A DNA stretch of 64,000 nucleotides from Alloboseaceae bacterium BT-24-1 (GCA_025846845.1 JAOYTL010000008.1:310001-374000); one strand, 5' to 3'. Shown: positions 1-8,758, counted from the first letter of the stretch. Made by a program: numbers and translations. The notes: a model not told the origin generated them from the letters alone.

Positions 1-260
1 TCGTCGGCCTTGACCTTGCCGATGAAGGCGCCCTTGCCTCCGAACGAGGCGAGGCCCGCGATGGTGTTGGCGGCCGAACCGCCCGAGACGACCTTGCCCG
101 GACCCATCGCGCCATAGAGCAGCTCGGCCCGCGGTTCGTCGATCAGCGCCATCGAGCCTTTGACCAGCTCATATTTGGCCAGGAAGTCTTCCTCCGCCGC
201 AGCGAAGACGTCGACGATGGCGTTGCCCAAGGCGAGCACGTCGTAGCGCTTGGAGGTCAT
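1..260 (-). CDS. PfkB-family carbohydrate/adenosine kinase, N-terminal part (runs off the window)
   Basis: Only the first 86 codons are present; the 3' end lies beyond position 1. The protein opens MTSKRYDVLALGNAIVDVFA and reaches a conserved GGSAANT segment near residue 60, the first PfkB signature region in ribokinase/adenosine kinase-like proteins. Such enzymes transfer phosphate from ATP to a sugar or nucleoside in the cytoplasm. Rhizobial relatives of this shape are usually annotated adenosine kinase, but the substrate-deciding C-terminal half is not visible. It reads in the same direction as the xre-smr-mltA cluster and starts 56 bp after the xre stop. Confidence 0.85.
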   Translation of the reverse strand, partial: MTSKRYDVLALGNAIVDVFAAAEEDFLAKYELVKGSMALIDEPRAELLYGAMGPGKVVSGGSAANTIAGLASFGGKGAFIGKVKAD

Positions 261-316
261 GGAGATGTCCGTGATGGCGGGAGAATGGCGGCGTGTGGCA
301 TTGCCGGCTGGTGAGG

Positions 317-691
317 TCAAGCGCTGCCACGGCGGCGCGCTGCGCTGTCGAGGATCGACGTCAGGGCGGCCAGATCGGACGGCCCGAGCCATTCAACCTC
401 ATGCGCGAGGCGATTGGCGAACAATGTCGCCTCGGGTTCGAGGCCAGCCGTGTCAATCACGACGCGCGGATGGGAGAGCTCGGCGAGGCGGATCAGCTCG
501 TCGGCATCGTCCCAGATCACGCCGAGCAGATGGATCGCGCCCTGGATCAAAGTGAAGGTCGGCTGGCCGCGCTTGCCGTGCTCCAGCGCCGAGAGATAGG
601 CCGGGGTGACGCCGAGCGCCTGCGCCATCTGCGCCAGCGTGACGCCGCGGGCCGCACGCAGTTCGCGGACGCGGCGACCAAAGGGCGTCAT
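317..691 (-). CDS. XRE-family helix-turn-helix transcriptional regulator
   Basis: The 124-residue protein starts MTPFGRRVRELRAARGVTLA and carries a typical Cro/C1 helix-turn-helix in about residues 5-65, including the recognition stretch TPAYLSALEHGKRGQPT. The C-terminal half has no domain I recognise. The start at 691 is chosen because its ATG overlaps the smr stop by 4 bp (ATGA), implying translational coupling; a longer upstream reading would run into smr. It probably binds DNA as a dimer; its target is unknown. Its place at the end of the tim44-mltA-smr cluster is commonly seen in Rhizobiales. Confidence 0.85.
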   Translation of the reverse strand: MTPFGRRVRELRAARGVTLAQMAQALGVTPAYLSALEHGKRGQPTFTLIQGAIHLLGVIWDDADELIRLAELSHPRVVIDTAGLEPEATLFANRLAHEVEWLGPSDLAALTSILDSAARRRGSA

Positions 692-1251
692 TCGCCAAGC
701 TCCCGACTGCGGCGTAGGCGGATATAGAGCGCGCCCGTGCCGCCATGGCGCTGTTCGGCCTCGTCGAAGCCGAGCACGAGGGGCCGCAGATCCGGCAGAC
801 GCAGCCAATGCGGGACGTTGCGGCGCAGGATGCCGCGCTCCTCGCCGTAGGGCACATCGCCGACGATGCCCTTGCCGGTCACCACCAGCACGAGCTTCGC
901 GCCGCGCTGCTGCTGCAGGTGCAGGAAGCCGCGCAAGGCCGCATGCGCCTCCTCCTGACGCAGCCCGTGCAGGTCGATCACCGCTTCGACGCCCTGCTGT
1001 CCACGACGCAATTGCGTGCGCATGCGCCGCTCCAGCGGCACCAGCGGCGGCGGGGCGGGCTTCGTTGGGCGGCCCTTGAGCGCGAGCGCTGCCGGAGGCT
1101 GGGCACTCTCTACAGGCGGTGGCGGCTTTTCCGATTTTGCTTCCGGCTCGGCCTCGATGGGCGTGCGGCCAGGCAGCGGCTTGATCGTGCGCGCGACCTG
1201 GCGCCAGAGTTCGAGTTCCGCTTCGGAGAGGAGCTTGCCGCGCCGCCGCAT
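688..1251 (-). CDS. smr: Smr-domain protein (MutS2 C-terminal-like nuclease domain)
   Basis: This 187-residue protein has a basic N-terminus, a proline- and lysine-rich linker (about residues 30-75) and a C-terminal Smr domain. The domain shows the DLHGLR motif near residue 93 and the VVTGKG turn near residue 123, which mark the family. Smr domains are known as DNA or RNA endonucleases, some cutting branched DNA or stalled mRNA; the job of this stand-alone form is not settled. It starts 3 bp after the mltA stop and overlaps xre by 4 bp, so all three are probably co-transcribed. Confidence 0.85.
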   Translation of the reverse strand: MRRRGKLLSEAELELWRQVARTIKPLPGRTPIEAEPEAKSEKPPPPVESAQPPAALALKGRPTKPAPPPLVPLERRMRTQLRRGQQGVEAVIDLHGLRQEEAHAALRGFLHLQQQRGAKLVLVVTGKGIVGDVPYGEERGILRRNVPHWLRLPDLRPLVLGFDEAEQRHGGTGALYIRLRRSRELGE

Positions 1252-1254
1252 GGC

Positions 1255-2418
1255 TCAGCGCGGCCAGAGCACGAGGAAATCGAAGGGGTGCCGGATCAGG
1301 CCGGCACGATGACCGGCTTCCGCGCCGGAGCCGATGAAGAGATCGATCCGGGCCGGGCCGATGATCGCCGTGCCGGTATCCTGCGCCAGGACGAGTCGGG
1401 CCAGTTTTTCACTGCCACCCTTGCCGTCGGGGATTTCGGTCTCGATCCAGGCCGGCATGCCATAGGGCCAGAGCGAACGGTCGACCGCGACGCTGCGCAG
1501 CGGCGTCAGTGGCAGGCCGGCGCCACCAATCGGGCCGGAGCCGGCCGGCAGGTTGTCGTTGCGAGCGAAGAAGACGAAGGATCGGTTGAGGCGGATCAGC
1601 TCGCGAGCGAAGCCGGCATCGGCCTTCAGCCGGGCGATGAGCTTGTCCATCGTCATCTGCTCGGGCGGGATGTTCTCGCGCCGGCTGAGCTCGCGCCCCA
1701 GCGAGGTGTAGGGGTGGCCATTGCGCCCGGCATAGACGAGACGAATCACCTCGCCGTCCGGCAGGCGGATCCGGCCCGAGCCCTGGACCTGCAGGACGAA
1801 GCGGTCGACGGGATCGCGCATAAAGAGGATCTCGAGCCCCTGGCCGGCGAGCGCACCCTCCTCGATCGCAGCGCGGTCCGTGAACGGCTCCAGGCCCTTG
1901 GCGGTCCGGCGTGCCGAGGTCAGGGCCGAATCGAGGCCTGGCCAGTCATCGCCTGGCATCTTGGTCACCAGATCGGCGGGGCGGCCATAGAGCGGCGTCG
2001 GGAAGGCGTCGGACCGGGTGAGAGAGCCCTCGAATTCCGGCTCGAAATAGCCGGTCATGAAGCCGCGTTCGGCGCCGGCCGGACGGATGCGCCAGAAGGT
2101 GAAGTTGTCCTCGAAAAAGCCGCGCGCCGCGTCCTGCCTCACATCACCCGCAGCGAGCAGGGCCGCGGCCTTCGTGCACAGGGCCGGCAGAGGGGGGGGT
2201 GGAACAGCGCCTAGCCGCAGCGGTGGATCAGTCTCGCAGCCCTGCGCGAACAGGCGCAGAACCGCGAGCTGATCGTCAGTGCCCCAGCCAGCAAGCGAAG
2301 CGGGCGCCACGGGTTCGGCCCGGGCGCCCGACGGCAATGGTGGGGGCGAGGCTTGCGCGCCGGTCATCGACAAGCCTGCGGCAAGCAGGCCCAGAACGAA
2401 ACCGGCGGCACGAATCAC
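1255..2418 (-). CDS. mltA: Membrane-bound lytic murein transglycosylase A (MltA family)
   Basis: The 387-residue protein starts with a signal peptide (hydrophobic run from about residue 3, ending near TGAQA) but has no lipobox cysteine, so it may be periplasmic rather than a lipoprotein. The MltA domain follows, with GYFEPEFEGS near residue 122; the C-terminal 3D domain contains VLAQDTGTAIIGPARIDLF with its conserved aspartates. The enzyme cleaves the MurNAc-GlcNAc bond of peptidoglycan to leave 1,6-anhydro ends. Translation begins at GTG, whose bases overlap the stop of the upstream tim44-like gene (GTGA), so the two are coupled. Confidence 0.93.
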   Translation of the reverse strand: MIRAAGFVLGLLAAGLSMTGAQASPPPLPSGARAEPVAPASLAGWGTDDQLAVLRLFAQGCETDPPLRLGAVPPPPLPALCTKAAALLAAGDVRQDAARGFFEDNFTFWRIRPAGAERGFMTGYFEPEFEGSLTRSDAFPTPLYGRPADLVTKMPGDDWPGLDSALTSARRTAKGLEPFTDRAAIEEGALAGQGLEILFMRDPVDRFVLQVQGSGRIRLPDGEVIRLVYAGRNGHPYTSLGRELSRRENIPPEQMTMDKLIARLKADAGFARELIRLNRSFVFFARNDNLPAGSGPIGGAGLPLTPLRSVAVDRSLWPYGMPAWIETEIPDGKGGSEKLARLVLAQDTGTAIIGPARIDLFIGSGAEAGHRAGLIRHPFDFLVLWPR

Positions 2419-3140
2419 GCGGCCGATTCGGTGGCGACCAGCAGCCAGTTCGGATCACGGCTGGCGAGCTGGCGTGAGAAGGTCCAGACGTCGTTGACCT
2501 CGGAGACGGCGTCGGCGCTGCCGTCGACGACATTGCCCTGCGCATCGCGGACCGCGCTGATCAATTGCGAGACAAAGGCGATGGTGATCTGGGCGGCCTT
2601 GCCCTTGACGTCGACTGCGGTGATCTCAGCCTTGTCGATCGAAACGAAGTTGGATTCGGCCTTCTCGCCGCGCTTCTCGCGCTCGCTGATTGCCTGCTCG
2701 AAACCATCATAGACTTCCTTGGCGAGCAGGCCCTTCAAAGTCTTGCGGTCACCACGGGCAAAGGCCGTGACGATGGTCTCATAGGCCGATTTCGCGCCAC
2801 CGAGGAAACCCTTCGCATCGAAGCGCGGCTCCTGACGAACGATCGCATCGAGACCGACGGCGATGGGCGAACCCGGCTCCGCAATGTCCTTCCAGCGTTC
2901 CGCATCGACCACCGGGGCAGCAGCGGCGTCGTTGGCGGCGCCCGGCAGCCGGACGACATTGTCGCGTCGCTCGCCATTGCCCGCCTGATCAGGGCGCATC
3001 GGAGGCGCCTCACGGCGCGCGAACGGATCGACCGGCGGCTTCTCGTGCCCGGTCTTCTGGCCCAGAACCGAGCGCAGTTTCCAGGCGACGAAAACGGCCA
3101 GGGCCAGGAAGACCAGGGTCGTCATATCGAAATTCTGCAT
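2415..3140 (-). CDS. Tim44/TimA-domain protein, membrane-anchored
   Basis: This 241-residue protein begins MQNFDMTTLVFLALAVFVAW, a single N-terminal membrane anchor, followed by a charged linker and a C-terminal Tim44-like domain (about residues 95-240), with the GLDAIVRQEPRFDAKGFLGG segment typical of the family. In mitochondria Tim44 tethers the import motor; bacterial TimA proteins are inner-membrane proteins whose role is poorly defined. I chose the start at 3140 because the anchor begins there and the upstream residues are low-complexity. It heads the leftward cluster with mltA and smr and lies divergently from secB. Confidence 0.88.
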   Translation of the reverse strand: MQNFDMTTLVFLALAVFVAWKLRSVLGQKTGHEKPPVDPFARREAPPMRPDQAGNGERRDNVVRLPGAANDAAAAPVVDAERWKDIAEPGSPIAVGLDAIVRQEPRFDAKGFLGGAKSAYETIVTAFARGDRKTLKGLLAKEVYDGFEQAISEREKRGEKAESNFVSIDKAEITAVDVKGKAAQITIAFVSQLISAVRDAQGNVVDGSADAVSEVNDVWTFSRQLASRDPNWLLVATESAA

Positions 3141-3391
3141 CGCCGGCTGATCCGAACCTCGAAAACTCGTTCCCGCGCGGGCGCGCTTCTGCCGCCCGTC
3201 ATCGAACGGATATGGTGAGGGAGGCTCGTAACATCCACCCCCGGGGCGCGACAAGGGATGAAAGCTCGCTTCGCTTGTGCCAGCCCCGCTGCCATGATAG
3301 CCGACGCGAGCCTGGCGCCGCCGCCTTGCCAGGCAGTTCCGGCCGAGGCACGGAATTCTCCGATGATTTTCTGCAGATAGTGATGGGACCG

Positions 3392-3889
3392 ATGGCCAAC
3401 GAAAACGGCAACGGCGCCGGCGCCGCCAACCAGCAGGGGCCCAGCCTCAACACGCTGATCCAGTACATCAAGGATTTCTCCTTCGAGAATCCCAATGCTC
3501 CGCGTTCGCTGACCCAGCAGCAGCAACAGCAGGGCGGCCCGCAGATTGGCCTGCAGGTCAACGTCCACGCCAATGCGCTCGGTGAGAACGACGTCGAAAC
3601 GATCCTGACGCTCGAGGGCAAGGCGACGCTGAACGACGAGACGCTGTTCGCGTTCGAGCTGAGCTATGCTGGCGTCTTCCGCATCCTCGGGGTGCCGCAG
3701 GAGCAGCTGCACGCGGTTGTCATGATCGACTGCCCGCGCCTGCTCTTCCCGTTCGCCCGGGCGATCGTCGCCGATGCGGTACGCAATGGCGGCTTCCCGC
3801 CGCTCTATATCGACCCGATCGATTTCGCCCAGCTCTACCGCCAGCGTCTCGAGGAGATGCAGGCGCAGCAGGGTGCTCCGAACGCCTGA
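3392..3889 (+). CDS. secB: Protein-export chaperone SecB
   Basis: The 165-residue protein has a short disordered N-terminus (MANENGNGAG), a glutamine-rich patch near residue 43, and the whole SecB fold, including DVETILTLEGKATL and the NGGFPPLYIDPIDFAQLY block near the C-terminus. SecB tetramers hold precursor proteins unfolded and hand them to SecA. An in-frame ATG at 3383 is an alternative start; I prefer 3392 because a GGGA lies just upstream and family members usually begin in this way. It is a single-gene unit with a strong terminator about 30 bp downstream. Confidence 0.97.
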   Translation: MANENGNGAGAANQQGPSLNTLIQYIKDFSFENPNAPRSLTQQQQQQGGPQIGLQVNVHANALGENDVETILTLEGKATLNDETLFAFELSYAGVFRILGVPQEQLHAVVMIDCPRLLFPFARAIVADAVRNGGFPPLYIDPIDFAQLYRQRLEEMQAQQGAPNA

Positions 3890-3916
3890 GCGGTGTCCGC
3901 CAGACATAAGAGACAG

Positions 3917-3942
3917 AAAAGAGCCCTCCAGGGCTCTTTTTT
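3917..3942. terminator. Rho-independent terminator after secB
   Basis: A GAGCCCT/AGGGCTC stem (7 bp, 2-nt loop) is flanked by AAAA on the left and TTTTTT on the right, so the stem can extend through A-U pairs. It is placed about 30 bp after the secB stop and would end the secB transcript before the terC-like gene. Confidence 0.85.
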
Positions 3943-4048
3943 ATTGTTAATTCCTGCAGCCGCTTGCGAAGCAGCCAGTCGCTTTCCATCTCGACTTCGC
4001 CAGAGGCGCCCGTTCCGGCGCGCCGTTCCCGCGAGGTTCACGATTTCC

Positions 4049-4792
4049 ATGGATGCCCTTATGACGCTCGCCGCCGACCCAGCCATATGGGCGGCGCTCG
4101 GCGCCCTGATCGCCATGGAGGTCGTCCTCGGTATCGACAACCTCATCTTCATCTCGATCCTGACCAACAAGCTGCCCGAGCATCAGCGCGCGCGCGGCCG
4201 TAGGATCGGTATCGGTTTGGCGCTGATCCTGCGCCTCGCTCTGCTCTCGACCGTCGCCTTCATCGTACAGCTCACCGCGCCGGTGTTCTCGGTCTTCGGC
4301 AAGGCCTTCTCCTGGCGCGACATGATCCTGATCGCCGGTGGCCTGTTCCTGGTCTGGAAGGCGACCAAGGAGATCCATCACAAGGTCGACCCCGAGCACG
4401 GACCAGACATGTTCGATGGGGGAGCAGCCGCGGCCGTGACCTTTGGCGGTGTGATCTTCCAGATCCTGCTGCTCGACCTCGTCTTCTCGATCGACAGCAT
4501 CATCACCGCGGTCGGCATGACCGAGCATGTGCCGGTGATGGTAATCGCCGTCATCGTCGCGGTGCTGGTGATGCTGCTCGCGGCCGACCCGCTGGCGCGC
4601 TTCATCGACAAGAACCCGACGATCGTGATGCTGGCGCTCGGCTTCCTCCTGATGATCGGCGGCACGCTGATCGGCGAGGGCTTCGGCGCCCATATCCCGA
4701 AGGGCTACATCTACGCCGCCATGGCCTTCTCGGCCTTGATCGAGGGGCTCAACATGATGTCGCGCCGGGCGACCCGGAAGCGGGTGGAGTAA
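4049..4792 (+). CDS. TerC-family integral membrane protein
   Basis: The 247-residue protein has about seven membrane segments and both TerC signatures: EVVLGIDNLIFISILTNKLP near residue 25 and LLDLVFSIDSIITAVGMTEH near residue 143, each placing an aspartate in the membrane. TerC proteins are linked to tellurite resistance and, in better-studied cases, to manganese export that metallates exported proteins. Here I can only infer a metal-ion role. The ATG at 4049 is the first one giving the family N-terminus (MDALMTLAADPAIW). It stands alone, separated from secB by a terminator and facing dnaQ tail to tail. Confidence 0.9.
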   Translation: MDALMTLAADPAIWAALGALIAMEVVLGIDNLIFISILTNKLPEHQRARGRRIGIGLALILRLALLSTVAFIVQLTAPVFSVFGKAFSWRDMILIAGGLFLVWKATKEIHHKVDPEHGPDMFDGGAAAAVTFGGVIFQILLLDLVFSIDSIITAVGMTEHVPVMVIAVIVAVLVMLLAADPLARFIDKNPTIVMLALGFLLMIGGTLIGEGFGAHIPKGYIYAAMAFSALIEGLNMMSRRATRKRVE

Positions 4793-4839
4793 TCGACGAG
4801 ATCGTCATGCTCGGCTCCGGCCGGGCCTGACGGCCGGCC

Positions 4840-5547
4840 TCACGCCTCCTCGGGCAGGCCGAAATAGCCGTGCCAGAGCGGCCCCTTGAGCTTCGCCACG
4901 AAAACTTCATGGGCCGCGCGCTCCTCCGGCGTGAGACGCGCGGCCAGCGGGCGCTGGCGAACCGGCCGCTCGATCGCGACAGCAACCCCAACACCAGATC
5001 TGCCAGCGACGGCGGTGCCGAGGCCGAGGCTCGTCTGCTTGCCGCCGATCAGCTCGATATAGACCTCGGCCAGGATCTCGGAGTCGAGCAGCGCGCCGTG
5101 CTTGGTGCGGCGGCTGTTGTCGATGCCATAGCGGGCGCAGAGCGCGTCCAGGCTGTTGCTGGCGCCCGGATGCTTGCGCCGCGCCATCGCCAGCGTATCG
5201 ACCACGAGCGCCGGCACGATCGGCGGCAGTCCGAGCCGGCCGAACTCCATATTGATGAAGCCGACGTCGAAGGCCGCGTTATGGATGACCAGCCTGGCAT
5301 CCGCGATGAAGGCGGCGAACTCGGCAGCGACCGCAGCAAATACCGGCTTGTCAGAGAGGAAGGCTTCGGAAAGCCCATGCACCCTGAAGGCGCCGTCCGG
5401 CATGTTCCGCTCGGGATTGATGTAGACGTGGTAGTTGCGGCCGGTCGGGCAATGATTGACCAGCTCGACGCAGCCGATCTCGACGATGCGATCGCCCTTC
5501 AAGGGTTCGACGCCGGTGGTCTCGGTGTCGAGAACGATTTCGCGCAT
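4840..5547 (-). CDS. dnaQ: DNA polymerase III epsilon subunit (3'-5' proofreading exonuclease)
   Basis: The 235-residue protein has the DEDDh exonuclease residues in order: D7 and E9 in DTETTG, D94 in HNAAFDVGF, H150 and D155 in HGALLD. This matches the spacing of the E. coli epsilon subunit. The C-terminal tail after about residue 175 is the part that, in E. coli, binds the alpha subunit. The protein removes mispaired bases during chromosome replication. It starts 1 bp from the coaE stop and ends the leftward ppsR-maf-aroE-coaE-dnaQ series that begins at the putative origin. Confidence 0.96.
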   Translation of the reverse strand: MREIVLDTETTGVEPLKGDRIVEIGCVELVNHCPTGRNYHVYINPERNMPDGAFRVHGLSEAFLSDKPVFAAVAAEFAAFIADARLVIHNAAFDVGFINMEFGRLGLPPIVPALVVDTLAMARRKHPGASNSLDALCARYGIDNSRRTKHGALLDSEILAEVYIELIGGKQTSLGLGTAVAGRSGVGVAVAIERPVRQRPLAARLTPEERAAHEVFVAKLKGPLWHGYFGLPEEA

Positions 5548-5548
5548 C

Positions 5549-6160
5549 TCAGTCCGCCCTTTCGGTTCGGCCGAAGCGGCCGGCGACGGCGTTCAGGATA
5601 GAGCGGACCTGGCGCTCGGCGGCCACGAGCCCGCGCGAGGTGTCCACAAGGAAGTGCGCCCGGCGGCGTTTCTCGGCATCCGGCATCTGGCGGGCAAGGA
5701 TCGCCGCGAGCTTTTCCTCGTTCATGCCGGGACGATCGAGGACGCGCTTGCGTTGGACCTCCCCCGGTGCAGTTACGACGACGACCGCGTCGTAACGTCC
5801 CTCCCCGCCTGTCTCCAGCAAAAGCGGTATGTCGAGCACGGCAACGGTCGCGCCGCTCCTGCGGGCTTGCGCCAGGAAGACATGTTCCTCAGCGCGCACC
5901 AACGGATGGACGATCGCCTCGAGCTTCGCCAGTGCCTCCGGCCGGCCGAACACGGCCGCCGAAAGCCTTGCCCGGTCGACGACACCATCCGCCGTCGTTC
6001 CCGGAAAGGCGGCCTCGATCTGCGGCGCCCCCGCGCCGGCATAGAGCTTGTGCACCGCTTCGTCGGCATCGTGGACGGGCACTCCGGCAGCGCGGAACAT
6101 CGCCGACGTCGTCGATTTGCCCATGCCGATTGAACCCGTGAGACCGAGCAGGAAGGTCAT
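5549..6160 (-). CDS. coaE: Dephospho-CoA kinase
   Basis: This 203-residue P-loop kinase begins MTFLLGLTGSIGMGKSTTSA with the Walker A motif at residues 9-16, followed by the DADEAVHKLY dephospho-CoA-binding segment near residue 32. It catalyses the last step of coenzyme A synthesis, phosphorylating the 3'-OH of the ribose of dephospho-CoA. The length is normal for the family. Spacing is tight on the dnaQ side (1 bp) and 22 bp on the aroE side, consistent with one operon. Confidence 0.96.
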   Translation of the reverse strand: MTFLLGLTGSIGMGKSTTSAMFRAAGVPVHDADEAVHKLYAGAGAPQIEAAFPGTTADGVVDRARLSAAVFGRPEALAKLEAIVHPLVRAEEHVFLAQARRSGATVAVLDIPLLLETGGEGRYDAVVVVTAPGEVQRKRVLDRPGMNEEKLAAILARQMPDAEKRRRAHFLVDTSRGLVAAERQVRSILNAVAGRFGRTERAD

Positions 6161-6182
6161 CGCAGTGCCTCCGCCATCATGC

Positions 6183-7016
6183 TCATCCAGCTGGAATGTC
6201 GGCTTCGAGCTTCGCCCGCAGCGCGGCTGTCACCTGCGGGCGAACGCCGAACCAGCGCTCGAAACCCGGCACCGCCTGATGGAGCAGCATGCCGAGCCCG
6301 TCGACCGGAATGCCGCCACGGCGTCTGGCCTCGGCAAGCAGGGGGGTTTCCAACGGAACGTAGACGATGTCGTCGACGATGGTGCCAGGACGCAAGCCGG
6401 AGAGATCGACCTCCAGCGGCGGCTGGCCGGACATGCCGAGCGAGGTCGTGTTGACGATCAGATCACTCTCCCCGATCAGCTGGGGAAGCTCCTGCCAAGG
6501 CCGTGCCTCGACCGCCTTGGGAAAGGCCGCCGACAGTTCGGCCGCACGGTCCGGGCTGCGATTGACCAGCAGAATGCGGCTGAGGCCGCGTTCAACGAGA
6601 CCATAGATCACCGCGCGGGCTGCACCACCAGCGCCAAGGATGAGCGCCGTCTTAGTCCGACCTGCCCAACCGGGCAGGCAGGCATCGAGGTGGGCAAGGA
6701 AACCATAGGCGTCGGTGTTGTCGCCATGGAGCCGGCCGCCTTCCATCCAGAGTGTGTTGGCGGCCCCCATGGCGCGCGCCGTCTCGCTGGCCCGATCGAG
6801 CAGCGGCAGCACGATTTCCTTGTTCGGCACGGTGACGTTGCCACCCACAAACTCGCCGGCACGCAGCCGCGCGATGAGAGCGGGCACCTCGGCAGGCGGC
6901 ACCTCGACGCGCTCATAGCTACCCGTCAGCCCGTGCTCGGCGAGCCAGTGGCCATGGATCAGCGGCGAGCGGGAGTGAGCGACCGGATGGCCGATGATGA
7001 AGCAACGCTTGGTCAT
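6183..7016 (-). CDS. aroE: Shikimate dehydrogenase (NADP+)
   Basis: The 277-residue protein shows the shikimate-binding SRS motif (S15, S17), the catalytic lysine K66 in NVTVPNKE and D103 in GDNTDAYGF. The NADP-binding Rossmann loop GAGGAARA lies near residue 128. It reduces 3-dehydroshikimate to shikimate in the aromatic amino-acid pathway. Length and motif spacing match E. coli AroE. It sits between maf and coaE in the leftward cluster, with a 19-bp gap to maf. The adjoining coaE and dnaQ are functionally unrelated but conserved neighbours in alphaproteobacteria. Confidence 0.96.
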   Translation of the reverse strand: MTKRCFIIGHPVAHSRSPLIHGHWLAEHGLTGSYERVEVPPAEVPALIARLRAGEFVGGNVTVPNKEIVLPLLDRASETARAMGAANTLWMEGGRLHGDNTDAYGFLAHLDACLPGWAGRTKTALILGAGGAARAVIYGLVERGLSRILLVNRSPDRAAELSAAFPKAVEARPWQELPQLIGESDLIVNTTSLGMSGQPPLEVDLSGLRPGTIVDDIVYVPLETPLLAEARRRGGIPVDGLGMLLHQAVPGFERWFGVRPQVTAALRAKLEADIPAG

Positions 7017-7035
7017 ATGAAGTCTGGGACGATGG

Positions 7036-7659
7036 TCATGCGACGAGATCGAGTTCGCGGAGCGTGGCGAGCAGGCTCAGCATCGGCAGGCCGAGAATGG
7101 TGAAATGATCGCCCTCGATGGCCTCGAACAAGTGGATGCCGAGACCTTCGAGCTGATAGCCGCCGACGCTCGTGGTCGCCGCCCGGCCGGCCTGGGCGAC
7201 GTAGTGCTCGACGAAATTTTGCGTCAGCGGGCGCATTGCGAGCATCGCGCTGCTGGCACCGCGCCCGATGACGGTGCCATCCCGCGCGAGCACGAAAGCG
7301 GAGGTGAGCTCATGCCGCCGGCCGGCGAGCGCCGCGATCTGCCGATGAGCAGCGACGGCATCTTCGGGCTTGTGGAAAGGACGTCCCTCGCAGGTCAGCA
7401 TCTGGTCGGCCGAGAGCACGACGCGGCCAGGAGTGAGCGGCGAGACCGACAAGGCCTTGGCCTCCGCCAGTGCGGCAGCGACCCCCGCCGGCGGGCCGCC
7501 CATCGCAAGGTATTCCGCTTCGATCGCGCGCTCTTCGACGACCGGCTTGATCACCTCGACAGGAAGCCCCGCGGCTTCGAGCAGCTGCAAGCGCGTCGCG
7601 CTGCCAGAGGCCAGGACAAGCCGCGTACCGCCGCGCCAGAATGTGGCCCGACCAGTCAC
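7036..7659 (-). CDS. maf: Maf-family nucleoside triphosphate pyrophosphatase
   Basis: The 207-residue protein opens with the Maf signature LVLASGSATRLQLLEAAG near residue 14, a variant of the usual LASxSPRR, and has the conserved VLSADQML segment with the presumed catalytic aspartate and TSVGGYQLEG near residue 164. Maf proteins hydrolyse modified or canonical NTPs to NMPs and are thought to clean nucleotide pools or to slow septation. The start is GTG, overlapping the ppsR stop (GTGA), so translation of the two is coupled. The exact substrate preference cannot be read from the sequence. Confidence 0.92.
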   Translation of the reverse strand: MTGRATFWRGGTRLVLASGSATRLQLLEAAGLPVEVIKPVVEERAIEAEYLAMGGPPAGVAAALAEAKALSVSPLTPGRVVLSADQMLTCEGRPFHKPEDAVAAHRQIAALAGRRHELTSAFVLARDGTVIGRGASSAMLAMRPLTQNFVEHYVAQAGRAATTSVGGYQLEGLGIHLFEAIEGDHFTILGLPMLSLLATLRELDLVA

Positions 7660-8486
7660 GTCGCGATGAACTTCATGCGGTGATCGCGCAGCAGATCGAG
7701 AATTCCCGCCGCGGTCTCCTCGATCGAACGACGGGTGACATCGATGACCGGCCAGCCCCGGCGCGCGCAGAGTCGGCGTGACTGGGTGACCTCGTCGGCA
7801 ACCGCGTCGGGATCGACATAGGGCGTCTCGTCATCGGCCTTCAGCGACAGGAGCCGGTTCTGGCGGATCTGGATGATGCGTTCGGCACTGGCGACGAGAC
7901 CGACGACCAACGGCCTTTTCAAGCCCTCGAGCTCGGCCGGCAGCGGCACGTTGGGTACAAGCGGGATGTTGGCGGTCTTGATGCCACGGTTGGCGAGATA
8001 GATGCTCGTCGGCGTCTTCGAGGTCCGGCTGATACCCACGAGGATGACATCGGCGCTTTCGAGGTCGCCGCCGAGCTGGCCGTCATCGTGCATCAGCGTG
8101 TAATTCATCGCGTCGATGCGCCGGAAATACTCGGCGTTGAGCATGTGCTGGGCGCCGGGCCGAGGCGCTGCGGCCTGTCCGAGATAAGACTGGAACAGCG
8201 ACAGCACCGGCTGCAGCACCGACAGGCATGGGCAGCCGATATCGCGGCAGAAGGCCTCCAGCCGCTCCGACCATTCCGGCTCGACCAGCGTATAAAGCAC
8301 GACGCCTGGAGAGGTCTCGATCTCGGCGAGCACGCGCGACAATTGGTTCTCGGAGCGAACCAGAGGATAGACATGCTCGATCGCCGAGACCGCTTCATAT
8401 TGCGCAGCGGCGGCCCGGCTGACAGCAATCAGGGTCTCGCCGGTCGCGTCCGAGACGAGGTGGAGGTGAAAATAGTTGCGCGCCAA
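7656..8486 (-). CDS. ppsR: Bifunctional kinase/pyrophosphorylase regulating PEP synthase or pyruvate phosphate dikinase (DUF299)
   Basis: The 276-residue protein starts MARNYFHLHLVSDATGETL, the family N-terminus, and has a P-loop-like GISRTSKT at residues 151-158. Family members use ADP to phosphorylate, and phosphate to dephosphorylate, a threonine of phosphoenolpyruvate synthase or pyruvate phosphate dikinase. The start is TTG at 8486; I accept it because a strong GGGGGAAG ribosome-binding site precedes it and the conserved N-terminus begins at once. It is the first gene leftward of the putative origin and overlaps maf by 4 bp. No target kinase gene is visible in the window. Confidence 0.92.
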   Translation of the reverse strand: MARNYFHLHLVSDATGETLIAVSRAAAAQYEAVSAIEHVYPLVRSENQLSRVLAEIETSPGVVLYTLVEPEWSERLEAFCRDIGCPCLSVLQPVLSLFQSYLGQAAAPRPGAQHMLNAEYFRRIDAMNYTLMHDDGQLGGDLESADVILVGISRTSKTPTSIYLANRGIKTANIPLVPNVPLPAELEGLKRPLVVGLVASAERIIQIRQNRLLSLKADDETPYVDPDAVADEVTQSRRLCARRGWPVIDVTRRSIEETAAGILDLLRDHRMKFIAT

Positions 8487-8694
8487 GGCTTCCCCCGCCG
8501 GCTGTTCTCGATTCAGCTCTAGAGCCGATCAGCGGGCGAGGGAATCCCCTTTCCGTCCGACCACTGCAGCAAGAGCTAATTTCATGCGGCTGGGACAAGT
8601 GGGGATAACCGGGCACAACCAGGGCCCTGTCGCAAAGGGACGGGATAACCCTGCTCAAGGCTCAACAGGCATCGGCCTGTGGGCTGAATCTGGA

Positions 8695-8710
8695 TGTTTC
8701 ACGTGAATCA
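8695..8710. other. parS-like site (one mismatch)
   Basis: TGTTTCACGTGAATCA differs from the consensus parS TGTTTCACGTGAAACA at one base (T for A at position 14). It lies inside the putative origin and about 9 kb from parA-parB. Confidence 0.7.
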
Positions 8711-8758
8711 TTTTCGGGACGCGGCGCGAGGTCGCGTCTCAGGCCAAAAAGCAATTCG

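Noticed and set aside
745..2214. A 489-codon open frame on the plus strand over smr and mltA
   Set aside because: It is antisense to two recognised genes and its predicted protein is arginine/alanine-rich with no known motif; such frames arise from high GC.
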